A DNA stretch of 64,000 nucleotides, taken from Aplectana chamaeleonis (taxonomy: Eukaryota > Nematoda > Chromadorea > Rhabditida > Cosmocercidae). Of the stretch, positions 56,656 through 64,000 are shown piece by piece; the first letter of the stretch is position 1; each line of letters starts with the position of its first letter. Made by a program: the position numbers and the translations under genes. The stretch covers positions 461,501 to 525,500 of the forward strand of contig JAPDOI010000066.1 in assembly GCA_029168955.1 (NCBI GenBank), given 5' to 3'. The notes beneath the pieces were generated by a model that made no database searches, had not been told where the DNA came from, and was given only the letters and a program-made list of their open reading frames with translations.

Positions 56656-57140
56656 AGGCACAGAACACCCAGAAAATTATTTTTCAGTTTTTATGCTGAT
56701 CTTGGGGAGGGTCACACTATTATCACAGTGGTATCTCTGCAATCGTCCAAGACCCCCTCTAAACAGAGTTATGGCTCTTTAAATATGCCTATATTTTAAG
56801 TGTGAAAATGTGGTGAATGAGTTGTCTCAGGCCTGTATTTCTCATCATTCGCAATCGTTGCGCGAGAGCGAGCCAGGATGAGAAGACAGTCCGGCAATGG
56901 ACTGAAGACCGACGACTTGTTGAGAATTCAGCCATCCATCTAGCGGCTACAGAGTTTGGAAATCTGGTAGGGGGAGTGGCTCGTGGTGGACGGCAAAGGA
57001 GGTCGCGCCTAATGTGGTCGCCTATATCTCGCTAATTTGAAGGAATTGAGATCTCGCACTTTGCACGTCTTATATAGGAGAGGTCTACTATAAAATCAAA
57101 TGAAAATCACAAAATTCATGTCTGAGGGTGTTCTGTACCT
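56656..57140. mobile_element. TTAA-type element I (485 bp), TCAA flanks
   Basis: Starts AGGCACAGAACACCCAGAAA and ends AGGGTGTTCTGTACCT, with TCAA on both sides (56652-56655, 57141-57144). This indicates insertion at TCAA, or parallel change of TTAA. The frame inside shows no domain. Confidence 0.65.
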
Positions 57141-57199
57141 TCAAGGTACACAACCGCTTGTTTGGTGGGGGGGAGGGGGAGTGGGGGGAGTCAGGTGTT

Positions 57200-57418
57200 C
57201 TCACCGCGTTCTATGAGAGGATGCATTACGAATTATCTATGTCGAAATCGTATAAAATGTACTGTCGCATATGGGAAAGCTTGCCAGAAGTTGGAATGAA
57301 GGAAAAGCAAACCACGGATGAAGTCGAGTATCTTTGCAGCCATCTTCCAGAAATGACACAGTACACAAGACATACTTATGAAGCAGTCCTCACACTTGCG
57401 TGTGAGGATGCTTTATAG
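57200..57418 (+). CDS. Possible coding segment, unrecognised
   Basis: The frame reads VLTAFYERMHYELSMSKSYK, then ESLPEVGMKEKQTTDEVEYL and ends YEAVLTLACEDAL before a stop. Composition is protein-like and the surrounding sequence has no repeats. An acceptor near GGGGGAGTCAG is possible. No domain recognised. Confidence 0.3.
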   Translation, partial: LTAFYERMHYELSMSKSYKMYCRIWESLPEVGMKEKQTTDEVEYLCSHLPEMTQYTRHTYEAVLTLACEDAL

Positions 57419-57419
57419 G

Positions 57420-58920
57420 TATCGTACGCTTATGTAGGTTTTGGAGGATGTGTGCCTCCTTCTACTCGCTAAACTTTGACCACCGAAACTCTGCTCCAAA
57501 TATATTCCTTTTTTCATGAGACAGTTTGACATCGGGAGAAATTAGGGCGCAACTGGATTTCCCAATCGGTAGGCAGATCATTATCTATTTGGAAGGCACC
57601 GCTATATTTTTCCATGCCTCAGTATTCCGCTGTGGGAGGTTATATAAATCCTGAGCTCTATGGAAAGGCTCCGAAGATTAGATTGTTTACATTGGACTAA
57701 AAAATAAAGAGCCTTTAAATCATTAAATCTGTAATAAACTAGGAAAACTGTGAATTACCAAACATATTTTGGTGATTTTTTATCATTTCTGATGAAATTC
57801 AGTAAGGGTGTATTCAGGAGAGCTTAGGGGTTGGATAAGCAGGGTGAGGCGCCGCAACATGCGCTCGGCGGGAGGCGGACACGCGGAGTTTTTGGCACGG
57901 TCTGAGTCTGGGGTCTTACCCGTACACATTTTAGTTCTGCGCGTAAGCGATTTACCTGTACACCTGCGCGGCCACCTCAAACGTGGTAATCTTATGCAAA
58001 AGTCAAATTTTCGTTGCGTCAAGTCTTCCAAAAAAAAGTTGGTCTTTCATTGATCATCAAATCAAACGCCGTCTAGAAAAAAAGGATCTTTCGTGAGGTT
58101 TGAGATGGCACGCTCGAGTAAAATAGTTCCTTGCGAGCAATGTGAATGGTTCAGCTCGGTTAAAGGCTGATGAATTATACTGAAAAAGATGATGAGTCGT
58201 CATTCTCATAGGATGATAGTCGTGTGGAACCGACCGAAAATTTGGGAGATGTTCAACTCTTTTAAAATAATTTATTCGGTGTTTTTTACAAGATTCGACA
58301 ATAATTTGCGTTCTTTTTTTAAATCTGTAAGGTACAAGCCGAAAACTTTGAAAAGTCTCGTTCTTACTTCGATATGCGTTTTCATGACTTCGAACTTAGC
58401 ATTTCCCAGTGAAATAATTTTTTTTTTTGGTTTTGGACAAGGACTCGTATTTTTCAATGACTGAGTGGTGATGGCTTGCCAAAAATTCAACGAAAATTGA
58501 AATATTGAACCTTTTCTAAAAAAACTTTTCTTAATGAGAAACAATGCTCTAAAAATTTAAAGCCGAGAGTTCTCGAAAATTACTTCGCAATAAATTCAAT
58601 AATTTTAAACCGTCCTGAAAATGTTCACGACACTAATTTCGAAAGAAGAGAAAATTTTCGTTGATTCATTGTTTTTTCGTAGGGAAGAAATCACCACTTA
58701 TAAAGAGATCATTGAATGGTGAATTCTCTAATATTTAAAATTCCGTTTGCCCTAGACATTTCTCTAATCAGTGCGAATTTCAGCAATTTAAGAACTATTT
58801 CAGGGAATCTTCATCCTTGGATTATGTAGATATAATTTTTGCCAAATAAAGCCATAATCCGTCTTTAAAATCGAGAAAAATAGATTCTTGTTTGAGGAAT
58901 AGAGAAATTCTCTGTTGAGG
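57420..58920. other. AT-rich non-coding stretch
   Basis: No supported gene, RNA or inverted repeat. Confidence 0.4.
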
Positions 58921-58974
58921 AATGTTTTTGGGACACTCACATTCACTACCGACCGAGGCCTGTGTTGAACGGCC

Positions 58975-59072
58975 CTCGCAAACTCGTGCGAGATACGAGG
59001 CACTCTTTGGTTGGGATGAGACAGTCGGCAATCCGAGAATCATTTTCTCGATCGGTGGCGAAGATCAATGGA
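58975..59072 (+). CDS. Possible exon fragment
   Basis: A frame with ARYEALFGWDETVGNPRIIF then SIGGEDQWIE ends at a donor GAA|GTAAGG. The upstream boundary is unclear. It is followed at 59219-59345 by a GCAGTTGGGGC-type short repeat that reads as Ala/Val/Gly/Thr-rich on the plus strand. Confidence 0.25.
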
Positions 59073-59661
59073 TAGAAGTAAGGATGAAAAACCCGTTAAG
59101 GATATCAATGAGCTTCACTGGGGTCTTTATTTTTGATAAGCCGCTGCAGCGCTGTTGCTGCACTCGACACATCGCTCGCGAGAGAAAGATTATAAGAAAA
59201 AGAAAAGACCAAAAATGAGGAGCAGCAGTTGGGGCGACGACTGGAGCAGTTGGGGCTACTGTACCAGCAGGTGGGGCAACTATACGAACAGCAGTTGGGA
59301 CAGTGAGCGGAGCAAGAGGACACAACGTGCTGCCCTGGGCAGCAGTTGTGGGAACGAAATTGGCTTACACCTCGACGAGTAAATGCGTTAGTAGTCCCCT
59401 CGTGATGCCTTACTAAGCCGCGAGTTTCTGAGGAATAGAACATGGACCAACCTTTGAAAGGCCATGCTTTTCAGCATACTCAACTCCTCTTCGTCGTCAT
59501 TGACAGGAGGGACTCTTGGTCCTGAAAAACAGTTATGACAGATACATTCTTGACATCAACGCACTCCAAAACTCAAAAGGCAGTGAATCAGTTGTGGTTT
59601 TATCACTGTTGATTTTTGGGTGGAACACGAAGAGCGAAAACAGTTCATCTAGACAATGGGG

Positions 59662-59794
59662 TTCAGTCTGCAAAGTGCACGCTGATTGCGGAAGCGTGTT
59701 GCGGCCGCCCGGGTGATCCGACATCTCTGTCTGAGAATCCTCGAGACCTCGCCGCAACAAGCTTCCGCAATCAGCGTGCACTTTGCGGGCTGAA
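59662..59794. repeat. Hairpin, 43-bp arms
   Basis: TTCAGTCTGCAAAGTGCACG...TTGCGG at 59662-59704 is inverted at 59752-59794 with a few mismatches. Spacer 47 bp. Confidence 0.85.
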
Positions 59795-61554
59795 CGCGGT
59801 TGAACTGTAGTCTGTGTCGAAACGAAATTCCCATGATCCATCGCGCCCGCGTATACGCACACGCTGCCCCTTCCGTCTCCAAACTTTTCCCGTCCGCTCT
59901 TCCTTTCCCCGCCCAGATCCCCTATGATCCATTTTAAATTTCGTTTTGACATATACTGTAATTTCAAACACTGTACCTCGAATGAGCCGGTGAATTCTAT
60001 CTCTCTGTTTTTTTTTCAGTTCCTGTATACGTAGTCCTAGGCGAAAACCGACACAAAAGCTGTGTTCGTCTATGGAATGGGTGAGCGGGCATGCATAGTG
60101 ATTCATCGTTTCTAATCATTCGTCAACTTTCATATAAAAGGAATTCTCTCAAAGGAATTCTTTTATTTCTCAGTGCTCGCTCCGCTATAATCTGTACTTC
60201 TACTCTCACTGGATAGCAGCACCCGTTGAGAATAAATTATTCGGGTGCACTACCTTATTCCCTGGTTTTATCCTTCTTCCACGCTATCATACTCGAACGG
60301 TTGTGTTTCGAATGGAGAAATCGGAGGCGACTAACATCATTGCCCAACTACAAAACCTCTCTTTCACACACTGATCGACTGTTTCCTCCTTTGGTGTTCT
60401 TTTCAGATACAACAAAGTAGAAAATGGTCGAGCAGATGTATGAAGTTTTATCCGAGCTACTCATCCCTGTATGAACGTCGTTTTGTGGTGTAGGCGATGC
60501 GCGCAACAGATTTGGCTTTGACTCGGCCTTGCGCAACCTGCTATTTCAAAATTTAAGTTCAGATCAGGGTCAAGGAATGTTGAAAAATTTACAAAGTGGT
60601 GGTTGGCCACCAAACTTGAAAGATTGGGGAGTCGCACCGCCGGATTTCTTCGATTTGTTTTTTTCAGTTCTAACTCAGCTCCACCACAGAATGTTTCCTA
60701 CAAAACCACGAGTTGTTCAGACTGGTTTGTCAACCGCTGGTAACCTGAAAATATTGCAATTATCCAAATAGTGGGAAAATGTTTTTTTTTTGAGGTTTCC
60801 CAGTGTCATGCACAATGCTCTGGGGTGGTAGTAATCTGGCCTTAAGTGCGAATTAGTGATGATGAACATCTTTCACTGATTTGGAGTAGACAACCATAGT
60901 AATGAGGAGCCAGTTCTATGTTGAGTGAGGATCTGAAACGCTGTAAACAAAACTCACCACACATTGTGAGAAGCGAACTAGGCCAACAGGACTGGAACGA
61001 GAGCAGCGCGACATTGCACTGCGCCATAGCGCTAGCTGTCCATCGCTAGACCAGGCACGTGAGGTGGTGGTGCAACGGATTGAGAAAAGCAAAATGCAGT
61101 CATCAGACTCACTGGAGCATCACATAATATACTCAGAAGCATTACACACTCTCAGACATGAATTTTTTCGATTTTCATCTCATTCTGTAGAAGAATTCTC
61201 TTCTACAACTCTTGTCAAGGGCGAGATCTCAATTCCCTGTAATTGGCTAGATACATGTTCAGGAACTTTCTTCGATACCCCTTCAACATTTCAGATTTTT
61301 TGAAACCGGACTCAACGCTTTATTTACACCGCTCAGTCAGTGAATGAATATTCCACACAAATTCGAGCATGTATTACCTCTCTCCCTTATTTCGAACAGT
61401 TCAAAGTGATGTTCATCGGGTGGGCCTATAATGTCGAAGTCTCCTAATCAGTGCTATATTTTACCGCAGGCGCGTTGTTGAGCACGCCCACGACAATCCG
61501 GCCCGAGCAATAACGAAACAGCGTAACCTAAGGCTCGAGAAGCATTTTCTAAGT

Positions 61555-61790
61555 CGAACGACTTTTCGGAAAAAAAATCGAAAAACCAGATCTCGAACAA
61601 ATGAAAATTGAAAAAAAACGTTCTGAAGAAATTCGAAGAAACGAAAATCGAAAAAAATTTCGTTCGAAGAAAAATCGAACGAACGAAAATCAAAAAAAAA
61701 TTCGTTCGACGAATTTTCGAACGAACGAATTTGAAAAAACTCGTTCGGCGAATTTTAGAACGACGAACGAACTAAAACAAACGAAAAAAA
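61555..61790. repeat. GAACGAA/CGAAAA repeat with 42-bp spacing
   Basis: Successive units begin CGTTCTGAAG, CGTTCGAAGA, CGTTCGACGA and CGTTCGGCGA at spacings of 42, 42 and 39 bp, each with an A-rich half and a TCGAACGAACG half. Terminal inverted repeats were not resolved. It may be one arm or a degraded version of the 42-bp-armed hAT-like elements. Confidence 0.7.
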
Positions 61791-62140
61791 TTGGAAAAAT
61801 CTTTAGAAAGTTTTTTGAAAATTTGCTCGTGTACAAGTATAATCTATTATTTTGTAACACTATTGTGTGGGACTCAGAGAAAGCAATCCAGAAATGACTT
61901 CGAAATTGAAATCGGACCACTTCGAAGCAAGGCATGGCGATGCGGCTGTTTGTGAGCTCAAAAAACGCCGTAAAACGCATTTTGCAAAAAATTTGCGCGT
62001 TACTGTAAGTAGATTTATGGAAAATCAACAAATCATATGCGGAAAATGGTGAAAATTGGTAAGAATAATAAAGACAAGCATAGTGTTTCGTAATACACCT
62101 TAAAGTCATCAAAGATTTCAAAATTGATCAAAGGGAGGCT

Positions 62141-62389
62141 TTACTTGACCTCACGAGCGTCTATTTTAGATGGGGTCACCCCGTTCATTGTGGCGTCTGC
62201 GATGAAGTTCTCAATTCGGGCCGTTCCTTTTGGTGTAGGGTTTTTGACGGTGCTACCCATGCAGGCATCACTCCGTCGACCTTGGATTTTGCGACCACGC
62301 TGTGTGAGCGACTCATCCCGTCCGGGATGCTTTCCGGCATGGTCGCCTAATCGTTTCAACGGGAATCCTGAATGTACTCGAGAGGACAT
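62141..62389 (-). other. Open segment, unrecognised
   Basis: The minus frame of 82 residues contains SGFPLKRLGDHAGKHPGRDE and GTARIENFIADATMNGVTPS. It is stop-free and basic, but the opposite strand is also open, so coding is unproven. Confidence 0.25.
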
Positions 62390-62693
62390 TTAGCGAAGAT
62401 CGATCTGAAAGCGCTGCGCCCTCTCTTTCGCCGCACTGTCTCGTGCGCTCTCACCACCACACAATCAGCGACAGCCATCTGTTGCTGATATTGGCAATCA
62501 GCGACACCTTCAAATTTGAGATAAAGATGAATCTGATTTGGAGCTGACTTGCTCATTAAGAGTCAAGACTTTACCTAGAGCATCCTTATGCATCAAACAA
62601 AGTTTTTAAGCTGTTACACAGATGTCGCTCAGATGCAACTCAAATCAACGATTTAAGTTGCATATTAAGCCAGACTACTACCGCCCCTGATGG

Positions 62694-63253
62694 GCCGTAA
62701 CTCAGCGATTTGGTGAAATAGACCCAGTAATAGAGTGGATAAAAGCAAAACCGCTCATTTAGAGTGAGAGATTGAAAAAATCGCCCGTTGGAAAAAGTTG
62801 CGCGAAAAGGCTGTTTTTCTTTCCAAATGACCCTTACAGCCTTGGTTTTCACTTCTAGAAGGCAGCAGTCGAGCAAAACATCTGCCTACTGGATGGTCAT
62901 CGAAAACTGCATTAGCTGGATGTTTTCTAGAAAGAAATTTTTTCTGAGATTTCTCACCTCACTGTTTCCACCTCACCACGAACGATGTGAAAAACCTCAG
63001 AAAAAAATTATCAGAGAAAATCCAGCTAATGTAGTTTTCGATAACCAATAGGTGCACCTTTTGCTCGACTGCCGCCTTCTAAAAGTTAAAACCAAGGCTG
63101 TAAAGGTCTTTTGGAAAAAACGGCCTTTTTACAGAACTTTTTTCAAACGGGGAAATTTTTTTTTATTTTTCCCTCTACATAGGCTTTTTCCAAGTGCTTT
63201 AACTTTTTCCGGCTTTGAGGCTAATCTATTGTACCTAACCGCTGAGTTACGGC
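62694..63253. repeat. 560-bp foldback, about 250-bp arms
   Basis: Outer ends GCCGTAACTCAGCG/CGCTGAGTTACGGC. Arms also pair through AAGGCTGTTTTTCTTTCCAA, TTACAGCCTTGGTTTT, CAGTCGAGCAAAA and ATCGAAAACTGCATTAGCTGG. Divergence is moderate and the central spacer about 55 bp. ORFs on opposite strands here are mirror images. Confidence 0.88.
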
Positions 63254-63838
63254 ACCTCATGGCAATACCAAAGACACCAGAAGGTCTGAAAAACCCATTT
63301 TTCGGTATATCGAAGAGTCCGAGCATTTAGGTGGCCAGCAGCTCAAAAACCGCTCTGATGTGGCTGGAACTGTGTAAAAACCGTTTAAAGTGATTCCAAG
63401 TTGATTCCGAGGAAAATTGGGCCAAAGTGAAAAAATCACGTCTGGGCGATTTTCGTTTTTGGATGGGGTGGGGGGATGATGAGGTGCAAAATCTCGAAAA
63501 AAATCGTCGAAACAACTTTGTAGTCGAATCGGGAGAGTGTTGTAGCTGATTTCCGTCTTCCCAGTGAGTGAGATGACAGGGATTCTCTCATTCTCGAATT
63601 CTTTCCCCAGTCTCGAAGAAAAAGGATTTTTTGCCTTTCCTTCTTTTTTTTGTTTCACATTTTCTTGGGCTTTTGTTTGCATTCTGGGTTTAACACTTGA
63701 TAAACTGACCGTATGACCGAGTGTTTATCGAAAATTCTGGTCATTTCTAACTTAGGGAACTTGCCTGTTTCCCATTCACTGCTTCCCCGACTAGATGTAG
63801 CAAGCGCAAATGAGTTTCTGAATCCATTTTGTTTTGCA

Positions 63839-63938
63839 GCGCCGTCCTCGGAAACCTTTCCTCAACATATCACGATACAATACAATCAACAAATCAATGT
63901 CGGTGGCTCAGACATTACTTGCGGAAAAGGAATATTGC
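63839..63938 (+). CDS. Possible exon, 100 nt
   Basis: Acceptor CATTTTGTTTTGCAG, then a frame reading PSSETFPQHITIQYNQQINV and GGSDITCGKGIL, ending at donor CA|GTAAGTT. Both splice sites are strong, but the product is not recognised and partners lie outside or were not found. Confidence 0.35.
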
Positions 63939-64000
63939 AGTAAGTTCATACCTGTGTCCACTGTGGCGTGATTAGAATCCTTCCCACGGATGTGCCTTAA

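Overview
The window is eukaryotic and dominated by repeats. It is most likely from a nematode, or less likely another small-intron invertebrate. The evidence is short GT-AG introns (65, 58, 190 and 235 bp) with acceptors such as TTTCCAG, TCTCAG and TTTCAG, a fatty-acid-hydroxylase gene of the kind nematodes carry, no bacterial-style operons, and abundant small inverted-repeat DNA transposons. Only two loci read convincingly as protein genes. Most open frames are artefacts of tandem repeats whose unit length (42 bp) is a multiple of three.

Layout. 1-4.2 kb: pieces of an interspersed repeat split by a 3.2-kb block that holds a 42-bp minisatellite (731-2668), a tandem pair of small inverted-repeat elements and a 219-bp AT microsatellite. 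4.17-16.85 kb: a 12.7-kb array of the same 42-bp family in the opposite orientation, with higher-order structure. 17-26.7 kb: TTAA-flanked miniature elements (three joined end to end at 22.9-25.1 kb), long palindromes, a short hAT-like element and a tRNA-like sequence. 27.1-31.6 kb: two hAT-like elements with perfect 8-bp target duplications, one containing a large foldback and the other having arms made of 42-bp repeats. 31.6-34.1 kb: a LINE tail, an unrecognised minus-strand ORF, and a spliced fatty acid hydroxylase (FAXDC2-type) gene fragment. 34.2-36.4 kb: a 2.2-kb inverted repeat with a TTAA element inserted in one arm and the empty site preserved in the other. 37-39.7 kb: a dead LINE reverse-transcriptase fragment, an inverted-repeat element and a hAT-like element. 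40-42 kb: a TTAA element, a third 42-bp array and a 357-bp palindrome. 43.3-44.7 kb: a small three-exon minus-strand gene with a TTAA element in its second intron. 44.9-47.2 kb: a hAT-like element with 42-bp repeat arms. 47.3-64 kb: palindromes, a Tc1/mariner-type miniature element, more TTAA-type elements, a 30-bp repeat, duplicated E-box segments and isolated possible exons.

Two themes stand out. First, a 42-bp period (four turns of B-DNA, or 2 x 21) recurs in three free arrays, in the arms of three hAT-like elements and in a separate patch at 61.6 kb, even though the sequences fall into several types. Second, transposon activity can be read directly: five hAT-like elements have perfect 8-bp target duplications, a TTAA-specific family has at least nine members, and one of those insertions has its pre-insertion site preserved inside the window. 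All calls come from reading the sequence by eye. No database search was possible.
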